Positions 16,258-23,296 of a DNA stretch of 40,258 bases are shown piece after piece. Below the pieces are notes generated by a model. It was not told the DNA's origin, did no database searches, and saw only the letters and a list, made by a program, of their open reading frames with translations. The position numbers were made by a program, and so were the translations under genes. The DNA is from Ruminococcus sp. (lineage in GTDB: Bacteria > Bacillota > Clostridia > Oscillospirales > Ruminococcaceae): the NCBI GenBank assembly GCA_017484095.1, contig JAFUTU010000004.1, forward strand, positions 1-40,258, given 5' to 3'. How positions within the stretch are numbered: position 1 is the stretch's first letter; every line of letters starts with the position of its first letter.

Positions 16258-17508
16258 TTATTCCAAGCCCCAAGACTTTTTCTTTCTTGTAGGCTGATAT
16301 TCTACCTGTCGCTGCTGTTCCCTCTGTTGCTCTGCCTGCACCATTTCTTTTGCCTGTCGGAGAACATCGGGAGCAATCCTTTCAAGCATAGCATACACCT
16401 CGCTGTATAGCCTGCTTTCAGCCTTGACTGTTTGCAGCTCAGAAGAAAGCTGAGATTTCTCCGACCTGACCGCTTTCAGCTTTTCACGGGCATCATCACG
16501 CTCGGCGATCACCTCATTGCCACGCTGACGCAGATCATAAATGGTAAGGTCAGCTTTATCCTGCTTGTCCATCGCCCGTTTCACAAGGCGCTCTAAGGTG
16601 TCGATACGGCTGATGATCGAATCCTTGTTTCTGAGAATGGACATTCCGCTTTTCAGCATATCGTGAAGCTCAGATACAGCCACAAGGTATTCATGTTCCG
16701 CATTTTCATTCTTCTTTAAGTCGGGCAGATATTTCAGAACCTTGTTGATCTGTTCGACCTTTTGAGACAGCTCCGCATCAGCCCGAGCATTTTGCTCTGC
16801 CAGCTCGTCTGCCTGACGTCGCTGTTCCTTATATTCGGGTATCTCAACCGTTCCCCTTGCCTTTTCGGGAGCAAGCGGTTTGATACCATGTTCAAGGCAG
16901 ATTTGGTTCAGCACCTCGACCTCGGCAGCTCTCCATTTGGCTATCGCCATTTTCCCCTCACCATAGCCCATTTCTTTGAGAGCCTGAGCAATGCCATTCT
17001 GCGTGTCCTGTCCTCGCTTGTAGTGACCGATGGGAATGTAGTCGATGTGCAAATGGGGAGTCGCCTCGTCCATGTGCAGGACGGCGTTAAAAACGTAGAA
17101 GTTAGGATTGCGTTTCTGGAATCCCTCCATGTACTCTTTCAGACAATCAGCCACGAGCTGAAAGTCCTCAGTTCCGAAACCTGAATCTTCCTTTTTGCCG
17201 ATCTGAACAACGTCCTCATAAAAACTCTTGCGTTTGTCAGCGGCAGTGCGGACGGTGTTGCAGGGTTTCACACCAAAGAGGTGTTCGTAGTAGCTGCCGT
17301 GAACTTTCCTGTCATTACGCTTCTGCTTTGCATTGTAACGCTCAGTGGATTCAGCAAAAAGCTGATCGTAAGCATCACCTATCGGCTGACGCACGAAGGT
17401 GATGTTCTGCGGAGTGCGTAGCGGATCAACATTGTCCGCCACGAACTCTCTATTGTTGTGAGTCAGAGAACCCTTTCCCTGACCGAATGAAATACGTTTC
17501 TCTTTCAT
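16258..17508 (-). CDS. MobV-type relaxase (Mob/Pre family)
   Basis: Nicks one strand at oriT and leads it into a recipient during mobilisation. The 416 residues carry the Mob/Pre metal-binding motif HMDEATPHLH (145-154). The N-terminal region begins MKEKRISFGQGKGSLTHNNR; a long charged coiled coil (about 270-400) follows, typical of this family. The ATG at 17508 is chosen because AGAGAGG lies 8 bases upstream; the frame stays open 42 more codons without a good ribosome site. A perfect 9-bp inverted repeat 20 bases upstream of the start is a good oriT candidate. It is downstream of the ATPase, MobC-like and integrase genes. The family is clear. Confidence 0.92.
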   Translation of the reverse strand: MKEKRISFGQGKGSLTHNNREFVADNVDPLRTPQNITFVRQPIGDAYDQLFAESTERYNAKQKRNDRKVHGSYYEHLFGVKPCNTVRTAADKRKSFYEDVVQIGKKEDSGFGTEDFQLVADCLKEYMEGFQKRNPNFYVFNAVLHMDEATPHLHIDYIPIGHYKRGQDTQNGIAQALKEMGYGEGKMAIAKWRAAEVEVLNQICLEHGIKPLAPEKARGTVEIPEYKEQRRQADELAEQNARADAELSQKVEQINKVLKYLPDLKKNENAEHEYLVAVSELHDMLKSGMSILRNKDSIISRIDTLERLVKRAMDKQDKADLTIYDLRQRGNEVIAERDDAREKLKAVRSEKSQLSSELQTVKAESRLYSEVYAMLERIAPDVLRQAKEMVQAEQQREQQRQVEYQPTRKKKSWGLE

Positions 17509-17527
17509 TTCATTGGCCTCTCTTTTT

Positions 17528-17562
17528 ATTGGATTTACTTCTCTCTTTCTACGAAATCCAAT
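17528..17562. other. Candidate origin of transfer (oriT)
   Basis: ATTGGATTT (17528-17536) and AAATCCAAT (17554-17562) are perfect inverted copies with 17 bases between them, immediately upstream of the relaxase start. MobV-type oriT sites are known to sit just before mob and to contain such a repeat next to the nick. The nick itself cannot be placed from sequence. Confidence 0.55.
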
Positions 17563-17686
17563 CAAAAAATCATAGGCATCAACTCCTTTCATGACCGCTA
17601 AGGCGGAATGGCTATCGCCAGCCCTGACGGGCAATTTCCCCTGAACGACACAAGGTATGGTCGCAGGGAAAAAGCTGCGGAGCAGC

Positions 17687-18000
17687 AGTTACAACGGTGC
17701 GGAGCGCCGCTTGTAACTCTGTAGTACTTGCGGCAGCATCAGACCGCCACAAGTACTACTCCGCCCTGCGGGGCTATCCCTGACGGGAGAAGAACGGCTG
17801 TCGGAGCAGCCTGAAATGTGGGTACATTTTCCAAAATCGCAACTTCCAAATTCACTGATTTTGCCGTTTTTTGAGAGTGCCATTTCGTCAACACTGGTGT
17901 TACGAGATTGATGATACAGCAAGTCCGCGTCGATGTGCGTCGGTGGTGACGATGTTTTACACCGCCCTAAAACCATCGACGCATCGACGCACATCGTCAC
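17687..18000. repeat. Structured noncoding block between relaxase and ATPase genes
   Basis: The stretch 17563-17996 has no credible gene. Its long minus-strand frame has a low-complexity Ser/Arg/Gly composition and no ribosome site. It contains three nested structures. AGTTACAA (17687-17694) pairs with TTGTAACT (17711-17718), with GCGG/CCGC inside. GTAGTACTTG (17721-17730) pairs with CAAGTACTAC (17750-17759). In the third, CGACGCACATCG (17985-17996) can pair with CGATGTGCGTCG (17931-17942), while the overlapping ACATCGTCAC (17991-18000) pairs with GTGACGATGT (17946-17955). It may be an extended transfer or replication origin, or a leader that controls relaxase expression. Confidence 0.6.
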
Positions 18001-19346
18001 GCTAAAGCGTTGTCGATCATCTCCTGATAGGCTCGGTCATAGTCCTCGCCCGCAATATCATCAACCGTGTCGGCGCTGATGATAATTTCCCCTCGAACAG
18101 TGGGAGTATTATCTGCTCCTTTTTGTTCCACAGGAGATTCTTCATCAACAGGTTCGGGCGCAACAACAATTGGGTGTTCAGTATCATAGCGGAGCTGAAT
18201 CAGCTTTGCTTTATGTGTACGCTTGTTGCGGTACTGCACGAAGTACAAATTATACAGCTTTCCTGCGTTGACATTGAGCTTCAAAGAAAGAGCGTTCGGC
18301 TTGATGTCAAGCTCCAGTTTTTCGATCAGCTCGGTCGCCGTACCCTCCCAAGTCGGATTGTCCACATTGATGAATTTGCCGACTGCTTCAAGCACAGGCT
18401 CAGGCGGTTCGGCATAGTCGGGAGAACGCTCGCCCTTGAAGTCCCAGCACAGCGTTTCCTTGTTACGGGAGAGCATATACTTCTTGTCAGGCTGGTCTCT
18501 GCCCGAGACTTCAATAGTCGCATCACCGTCGGAGCGTTTATTCTTATACATGATGAACGCCCCGTCCGCTGCACCGAGCAGACCATTCGTGCCTGAGATA
18601 CGGTCAAAGCTGTCATCGGACTTTTGCTTGCGGGTGTGGTGAACAAGTATCAGGCAGATACCTGTCCTGTCCGCAAAGGCTTTCAATCCTGCGATAATAT
18701 CGTAGTCCCTCGCATAGCTGTAAGTGTCACCCTCGGTTTCACGGACTTTCTGCAACGTGTCGATAATAACAAGCGAGGTTTCAGGGTGTTCGTTCATGAA
18801 CGTGTCGAGCTGATCGAGCAGTCCCTCATTCAGCGATTTTGAAGCAACTGAAAAGAAAAGATCAGGTGTCGTTTCCGTTCCGAACATTCGGTACAGGCGT
18901 TCCTGCAATCTGCGGTAATCGTCCTCCAAAGCGAGGTACAGCACCGTACCCTTGCGAACGGAATAATTCCACATTGGCGTACCCGAGCTGACATGATAGG
19001 CGATCTGAGCCATCATGAAGCTCTTGCCGACCTTTGGAGCGCCCACGAACAGGTAAGTGCCTGGGTAGAGGAAGTGGTCAATAATAGGCGGTTTGCCTGG
19101 GTAGACCATCTCGTAAAGCTCTGGCATCGAAACTGTCTGCATAAAGCCTGGGGCGGATTCACGCTCCGCCTGAGCCTGTGCCTGCATTTCCTGTTCGTAC
19201 TCCTGCTGTGCGAGGAAAATTTCCTCGGCTGTGGGGTTGAAATTCTCCCCATAATCTGATATAATATCAGTAGTAATATTTGGTGACTGCCCGATCTCTG
19301 CGCCAACAGAGGTCATAGAGGCGGTCATTTCTCTTTCTTCGGTCAT
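17997..19346 (-). CDS. RepA-like AAA-family ATPase
   Basis: A 449-residue protein with a RecA-fold ATPase core like that of RSF1010 RepA/DnaB-type helicases. Walker A is GAPKVGKS (102-109), Walker B is VIID (193-196), with LILVHHTRK and SGTNGLLGAADGAF following, as in the AAA_25 group. The N-terminal 80 residues are acidic and variable; the C-terminal part (about 330-400) looks like a winged-helix DNA-binding region. It probably unwinds DNA for replication or transfer of the excised element. ATG and the stop of the MobC-like gene overlap (ATGA), with AAAGGAG upstream, so the two are coupled. Confidence 0.88.
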   Translation of the reverse strand: MTEEREMTASMTSVGAEIGQSPNITTDIISDYGENFNPTAEEIFLAQQEYEQEMQAQAQAERESAPGFMQTVSMPELYEMVYPGKPPIIDHFLYPGTYLFVGAPKVGKSFMMAQIAYHVSSGTPMWNYSVRKGTVLYLALEDDYRRLQERLYRMFGTETTPDLFFSVASKSLNEGLLDQLDTFMNEHPETSLVIIDTLQKVRETEGDTYSYARDYDIIAGLKAFADRTGICLILVHHTRKQKSDDSFDRISGTNGLLGAADGAFIMYKNKRSDGDATIEVSGRDQPDKKYMLSRNKETLCWDFKGERSPDYAEPPEPVLEAVGKFINVDNPTWEGTATELIEKLELDIKPNALSLKLNVNAGKLYNLYFVQYRNKRTHKAKLIQLRYDTEHPIVVAPEPVDEESPVEQKGADNTPTVRGEIIISADTVDDIAGEDYDRAYQEMIDNALA

Positions 19347-19675
19347 TCTCTATCTCCTTTCAGACCATTCAGAGTTGTTGTGATAAGCTGTATCGTGGAC
19401 AGCAGCTCATCGTCAACAGCCGAGCCGTGCTCTATCCTTTTCAGCTCGTCAAGGACTTCCGCAAGCTGATTTTTCAGAGCCTTATACACTCTCGGATTGC
19501 CTTGCACCACCACATCACGGCATAGCAGCCGTTTCACGATGTAGTCCTGTTTCGTCAGTCCCGAAAGAGCAACAGCCGAGTTGATGAGCTTATCTTCTTC
19601 GGGCGAGACACGAAAGCCGATCGTTCTCGCCCTGAAACGTCCCTTGCTGTCAAGGTTTTTCGCTGACATCTGCAT
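19343..19675 (-). CDS. MobC-like relaxosome accessory protein
   Basis: A protein of about 110 residues with a ribbon-helix-helix-like core: ARTIGFRVSPEEDKLINSAV, then LSGLTKQDYIVKRLL, as in MobC/MbeC-type mobilisation proteins, which help the relaxase open oriT. A helical C-terminus follows. Two ATGs compete: 19675 and 19669 (better spaced from the GGAGGGAGG ribosome site). Either start lies inside the 3' end of the integrase gene, and the stop overlaps the ATPase start, so three genes are tightly coupled. Confidence 0.8.
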   Translation of the reverse strand: MQMSAKNLDSKGRFRARTIGFRVSPEEDKLINSAVALSGLTKQDYIVKRLLCRDVVVQGNPRVYKALKNQLAEVLDELKRIEHGSAVDDELLSTIQLITTTLNGLKGDRE

Positions 19676-20624
19676 CACCTCCCTCCGTATCATCGTTTCT
19701 TAGGTCGCTGAGCCTGTCAGCCATTTCATTCTGTGTACTTGGGAACAGGTGAGCATAACGATATGTAATATCAATGCTTTCATGACCTACCCTGTCAGCT
19801 ATCGCAACAGCCGAGAACCCCATTTCAATGAGCAGAGAGATATGCGAGTGTCTGAGGTCATGAATGCGGATACGCTTCACGCCCGATTCTTTCGCCCCTC
19901 TGTCCATCTCATGATGCAGATAGCTCTTGGTTATCATGAACATACGGTCATGTTCTCCGATATCGTAAAGCTGACTAATGAAGTCCTGTATCTCCTGAGA
20001 AAGAAAATCGGGCATTTTCACCACACGGTTGCTCTTAGGCGTTTTCGGGTCGGTGATAATATCCTGCCCTTTGATACGCTGATAGGACTTTGTGATCGAG
20101 ACCGTCTGCTTTTCAAAGTCAAAATCGGCAGGCGTGAGAGCGAGAAGCTCACCCTCACGGATACCGCACCAGTACAGCATTTCAAAGGCATAGAAGGAAA
20201 CAGGCTTGTCCATCATGACATCTGCGAACTTCTTGTACTCCTCCTGCGTCCAAAACAGCATCTCACGGCTTTTTGCCTTGCCCATATTGCCCGCCTTGGC
20301 TGCGGGATTGCTCGGAAGACCGTAAAACTTCACCGCATAGTTGAAAACGGCACTGAGCTGATTATGGAGCGTTTTCAAGTACACAGGCGAGTAAGGCTTG
20401 CCTGTCTTGGTTGAACCTTCGAGCATTTCATTCTGCCACGCTATCACGTCTTTGGGCTGAATATCGCACATCCTTCTTTTCCCGAAGAACGGGATCAGCT
20501 TGGTGCGGAGGATATGCTCCTTGGTGTGCCATGTGTTGTCTTTCAGACGTTTCTTCATGTCCTCAAAGTATATCTCCGAAAAGCTGTCAAAGGTCATGTC
20601 AAGGCTTGATTCCACCTTGTTCAT
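19650..20624 (-). CDS. Tyrosine recombinase/integrase, N-terminus shortened
   Basis: Catalyses integration and excision at the guaA site. The catalytic domain is complete: R156 in GIREGELL, HDLRHSH (255-261), GHES (280-283) and the nucleophile Tyr290 in TYRYAHLF. A SAM-like core-binding domain covers residues 10-100. In the same frame upstream of the ATG the sequence still encodes KRGFSTKKEAQAWEREQ, the end of the usual arm-DNA-binding domain, but this runs back to a TAG with no start codon. About 30 residues expected in relatives are therefore missing or out of frame. The ribosome site before the ATG (GGGAG) is modest. It lies near the right boundary, as expected for an element integrase. 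Confidence 0.88.
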   Translation of the reverse strand: MNKVESSLDMTFDSFSEIYFEDMKKRLKDNTWHTKEHILRTKLIPFFGKRRMCDIQPKDVIAWQNEMLEGSTKTGKPYSPVYLKTLHNQLSAVFNYAVKFYGLPSNPAAKAGNMGKAKSREMLFWTQEEYKKFADVMMDKPVSFYAFEMLYWCGIREGELLALTPADFDFEKQTVSITKSYQRIKGQDIITDPKTPKSNRVVKMPDFLSQEIQDFISQLYDIGEHDRMFMITKSYLHHEMDRGAKESGVKRIRIHDLRHSHISLLIEMGFSAVAIADRVGHESIDITYRYAHLFPSTQNEMADRLSDLRNDDTEGGDADVSEKP

Positions 20625-20737
20625 CTGCTCACGCTCCCACGCCTGAGCTTCTTTCTTTGTGGAGAAACCACGCTTGCATTTTTGCTATTGTCAACCCCTT
20701 TCTCACAGAAAATTTAAACTTTTTTGTTAAGTTTCTC

Positions 20738-20767
20738 TTGACAAGTTCTAAACAAATATGCTATAAT
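20738..20767 (+). promoter_or_regulatory. Promoter of the element XRE regulator
   Basis: TTGACA (20738-20743), 18-base spacer, TATAAT (20762-20767). It lies in the gap upstream of the divergent integrase, where the lost integrase N-terminus would be expected. Confidence 0.75.
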
Positions 20768-20814
20768 GGTAAAAATACGATTGTGACCCCTATATTTGTA
20801 AAGGAGCGATAAAC

Positions 20815-21291
20815 ATGGCAATAGGTGAACGAATCAAAAGAATACGTCTCATGCGCGGCATGACACTCAAATATCTTGGCGAGGCTGTCGGCTTTCCGGC
20901 TAACAATGCCGATGTCCGTATGGCGCAGTATGAGAAAGGCACTCGCAGTCCGAAAGCTGATCTCACCAAGCAGATAGCTGATGTACTCGGAGTAGCACCC
21001 GAAGCGCTTGATGTACCCAATATCGAAAGCTACATCGGGGTTATGCATACTCTCTTTGCATTGGAGGACAACTACGGCTTGAAGATAGACAAGCTTGACG
21101 GCGAGGTCTGCATACGTCTTGACAAGGACAGCCCCGACTTTAAGAATATGCTCGAAATGTTCCTCGCGTGGGAGCAGCAGGCTGCAAAGCTCCGCAGCGG
21201 AGAGATAACACAGGAGCAGTATGACGATTGGCGCTACAACTATCCCAACTCCGACACCTCAGGTGCATTTCATAAGATCACAAAGCTATGA
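20815..21291 (+). CDS. XRE-family regulator of the element
   Basis: A 158-residue protein with an N-terminal helix-turn-helix (residues 5-65: IKRIRLMRGMTLKYLGEAVG, then RMAQYEKGTRSPKADLTKQI) and a C-terminal domain of about 90 residues (YGLKIDKLDGEVCIRLDKDS, then FLAWEQQAAKLRSGEITQEQ). This second domain is common in XRE proteins beside integrase/mobilisation modules in Clostridia. AAAGGAG lies 7 bases before the ATG. It is divergent from the integrase operon and next to the right boundary, so it probably represses integrase and mobilisation genes, as lysogeny-type regulators do. That role is inference. Confidence 0.88.
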   Translation: MAIGERIKRIRLMRGMTLKYLGEAVGFPANNADVRMAQYEKGTRSPKADLTKQIADVLGVAPEALDVPNIESYIGVMHTLFALEDNYGLKIDKLDGEVCIRLDKDSPDFKNMLEMFLAWEQQAAKLRSGEITQEQYDDWRYNYPNSDTSGAFHKITKL

Positions 21292-21329
21292 GCTGTTCAT
21301 GATAACACCTCCGTTTTAGGACACAAAAA

Positions 21330-21360
21330 AGACCTCGCTCAAATCCACTAAGCAAGGTCT
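21330..21360 (-). terminator. Terminator-like hairpin in minus direction
   Basis: AGACCT plus GCT (21330-21339) pairs with AGC plus AGGTCT (21351-21360). Reading the minus strand it is followed by TTTTTTGTG. It would stop minus-strand read-through from guaA into the element. Confidence 0.55.
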
Positions 21361-21427
21361 GATCTTAAAATTGAGAAAGAATACCTCCAAGCCGCTTTGT
21401 ACTCGGAATATTTCCCGTTTTTAAGGT

Positions 21428-21445
21428 GTTATCAAATTGTTATCA
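21428..21445 (+). repeat. Paired 7-bp direct repeat, right-end arm-site candidate
   Basis: GTTATCA at 21428-21434 and 21439-21445 has the same 11-base period and orientation as GTTGCCA at 9196 and 9207. It lies about 60 bases inside the right core. Confidence 0.4.
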
Positions 21446-21458
21446 AAGTAAAAAATGA

Positions 21459-21498
21459 ACTCCGAAAACCTGCGCTGATGCGCGGTTTTCGGAGTTTT
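21459..21498. terminator. guaA terminator
   Basis: ACTCCGAAAACC (21459-21470) and GGTTTTCGGAGT (21484-21495) form a perfect 12-bp stem 8 bases past the guaA stop, with a T-rich tract on both strands. It lies inside the element boundary, so the element appears to bring its own terminator for guaA. Confidence 0.75.
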
Positions 21499-21503
21499 GT
21501 TCA

Positions 21504-21515
21504 TTATTCCCACTC
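21504..21515. repeat. Right attachment-site core (end of guaA)
   Basis: TTATTCCCACTC, the complement of the codons for Glu-Trp-Glu-stop that end GuaA. The identical 12 bases are at 9083-9094. Confidence 0.75.
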
Positions 21516-23039
21516 CACCGTTCCGGGCGGTTTGCTGGTTATATCATACACTACTCTGTTTACGTGCTCAACTTCATTGCACAAGCGGTTCGATATCCTC
21601 GCAAGCACGTCATACGGTATCTTTGCCCAGTCTGCGGTCATAAAGTCATCAGTAGTTACTGCACGTATAGCTATAAGATGATCGTACGTTCTGTGATCTC
21701 CCATTACGCCAACAGTGCGCACATCAGGCAGAACTGCGAAAAACTGGCTAAGCTCCTGCTCGATGCCGCTGTTTTTGATCTCATCGCGGAAAACTGCATC
21801 TGCCTCCTGAAGTATCTTTATCTTCTCCTCGGTTATCTCTCCGATTATTCGCACGCCAAGCCCTGGTCCCGGGAAAGGCTGTCTCCAGACGAGCTCCTTA
21901 GGTATGCCGAGCTTTTCACCAACACGCCTTACCTCGTCCTTAAAAAGATCTCCGAGAGGTTCTATAACACCGTCAAACTTTATATCCTCAGGCATTTTCA
22001 CCTGATTGTGGTGAGTTTTTATCGTTGCAGCGTCACCCTTGCCGCTTTCTATACGGTCGGGGTATATAGTTCCCTGTGCGAAGAAGCCGTCGCCCGCCTC
22101 TTCTCTTATCTTGTCCCAGAAAACCTTGTAGAATTCCGTGCCGATTATTTTTCTTTTCTGCTCGGGGTCAGTCACGCCCTTTAGCTTTGAAACAAACTCC
22201 TTCTGACAGTTAACTCTTACAAATCTCATATCGAAAAGTGAGGTAAATGTCTTCTCAACGAAGTCACCCTCGTCCTTTCGCATAAGCCCCTGATCTACAA
22301 ACACACAGGTCAGCTGACTGCCTACGGCACGGCTCAAAAGTCCTGCCGCAACTGACGAATCTACTCCGCCCGAAAGACCCAGCACAACTCTCTTGCCGCC
22401 TATCTGCTCTCGCAGCTTTGCAACAGTCGTCTCGATGAAATTATCCATTACCCAGTCGCCCTTGCAGCCGCATACCTCATACAGAAAGTTTTTAAGTATC
22501 ACATTACCGTACTCACTGTGTGTTACCTCAGGGTGGAACTGCACCGCATAGAGCCCCTCAGCCTCGTTTTCCATTGCAGCGCACGGACAGTCAGCCGAAG
22601 CAGCAGTTACTCTGAAACCTTCGGGAGCGCGGCTTATGTAATCGGTATGGCTCATCCATACTATATTCTTTTCGGAAACGCCTTTAAACAGCTTGCTTTC
22701 CGCCTTAACTTCTATCTCTATCTTTCCGTACTCGCTCTTTGTGCATGAGGACACCTCGCCCTTTCTCATCCACGCCATAAGCTGACAGCCGTAGCATATG
22801 CCCAGCACAGGCACACCTATAGACAGTATCTCGGGGTCATAGTGAGGTGAACTCTCATCGTAGACAGAGTTTGGTCCTCCCGTAAAGATGATGCCTTTGT
22901 AGCCCTCTGCTTTTATCTGCTCAAGCGGGGTGTCATAGCTTTTTATCTCGGCATATACCGAATGGTCTCTCACACGTCTTGCGATCAGCTGATTGTACTG
23001 ACCTCCGAAGTCGAGCACAAGTATTTTCTCATGTGGCAT
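21504..23039 (-). CDS. guaA: GMP synthase (glutamine-hydrolysing)
   Basis: Converts XMP to GMP using glutamine and ATP. The 511 residues comprise a class I glutamine amidotransferase (DFGGQYNQLIARRVRD, nucleophile Cys82 in GICYGC, HPEVTHSE), an ATP-pyrophosphatase domain (LGLSGGVDSSVAAGLL) and the GMP synthase dimerisation domain (RQPFPGPGLGVRIIGE, ending PPGTVEWE). The ATG at 23039 is chosen because GGAAAGGA lies 8-12 bases upstream; 19 further codons are open but lie over the promoter leader. The 3' end is intact and is the attachment site of the element. A consensus promoter with a hairpin over the transcription start precedes it. Confidence 0.98.
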   Translation of the reverse strand: MPHEKILVLDFGGQYNQLIARRVRDHSVYAEIKSYDTPLEQIKAEGYKGIIFTGGPNSVYDESSPHYDPEILSIGVPVLGICYGCQLMAWMRKGEVSSCTKSEYGKIEIEVKAESKLFKGVSEKNIVWMSHTDYISRAPEGFRVTAASADCPCAAMENEAEGLYAVQFHPEVTHSEYGNVILKNFLYEVCGCKGDWVMDNFIETTVAKLREQIGGKRVVLGLSGGVDSSVAAGLLSRAVGSQLTCVFVDQGLMRKDEGDFVEKTFTSLFDMRFVRVNCQKEFVSKLKGVTDPEQKRKIIGTEFYKVFWDKIREEAGDGFFAQGTIYPDRIESGKGDAATIKTHHNQVKMPEDIKFDGVIEPLGDLFKDEVRRVGEKLGIPKELVWRQPFPGPGLGVRIIGEITEEKIKILQEADAVFRDEIKNSGIEQELSQFFAVLPDVRTVGVMGDHRTYDHLIAIRAVTTDDFMTADWAKIPYDVLARISNRLCNEVEHVNRVVYDITSKPPGTVEWE

Positions 23040-23063
23040 AGGCTCACGTCCTTTCCAAAAAAC

Positions 23064-23127
23064 AATGAAGCGCAGACCATTTTGTCTGTGCTTCATTTAT
23101 TATAGCATAAGCTATACATTATTTCAA
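23064..23127 (-). promoter_or_regulatory. guaA promoter with overlapping inverted repeat
   Basis: On the minus strand TTGAAA (23127-23122), 17 bases, TATAAT (23104-23099). AATGAAGCGCAGAC (23064-23077) and GTCTGTGCTTCATT (23084-23097) form a 14-bp inverted repeat with one G-U, spanning the predicted start site and followed by TTTTTT in the minus direction. It could be an operator or a short attenuator. No purine aptamer sequence is visible. Confidence 0.65.
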
Positions 23128-23223
23128 GTGCAATTTATGAACAGTATAAAAGCAGCAGGCAACCGCTGCTTTGATTTTTATCCAAACTGTAATCAAACCG
23201 AAATCAAATTTACCCGATTGTAA

Positions 23224-23252
23224 TTGACAACGGGTAAAAACAGTGCTATAAT
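23224..23252 (+). promoter_or_regulatory. Promoter of the lipoprotein gene
   Basis: TTGACA (23224-23229), 17 bases, TATAAT (23247-23252), about 45 bases before the ATG at 23297. Confidence 0.85.
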
Positions 23253-23296
23253 GCAGGCAGAAAGATAAAGAGCATTGCCCTGAAAGGAGTATCATT

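Larger units (their letters stand above)
9083..21515. mobile_element. 12.4-kb integrative mobilizable element in guaA 3' end
   Basis: The direct repeat TTATTCCCACTC lies at 9083-9094 and at 21504-21515. The right copy is the complement of the last four codons of guaA (EWE-stop). Between them lie integrase, MobC-like protein, RepA-like ATPase, relaxase, a candidate oriT, two XRE regulators and defence cargo, and no chromosomal housekeeping gene. The 3' end of guaA is a documented integration hotspot for genomic islands, and insertion there restores the stop codon, as seen here. With no type IV secretion genes it would depend on a helper for transfer. The exact crossover point within the repeat cannot be fixed from sequence alone. 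Confidence 0.8.

Noticed and set aside
17509..17634. Longer relaxase start at 17634
   Set aside because: The extra 42 codons include the oriT-like inverted repeat and have no ribosome site; the ATG at 17508 has AGAGAGG at good spacing.
17689..18000. 103-codon minus-strand frame between ATPase and relaxase genes
   Set aside because: It coincides with the nested hairpins, starts within the end of the ATPase gene without a ribosome site and has low-complexity Ser/Arg/Gly composition.
19749..20812. Long plus-strand frames opposite the integrase
   Set aside because: They are antisense shadows of the integrase; the integrase frame carries all catalytic motifs.
23040..23096. Longer guaA start at 23096
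   Set aside because: It would begin at the promoter/transcription start and place the hairpin inside the coding sequence; the ATG at 23039 has the ribosome site and begins the conserved MPHEKILVLDFGGQ.
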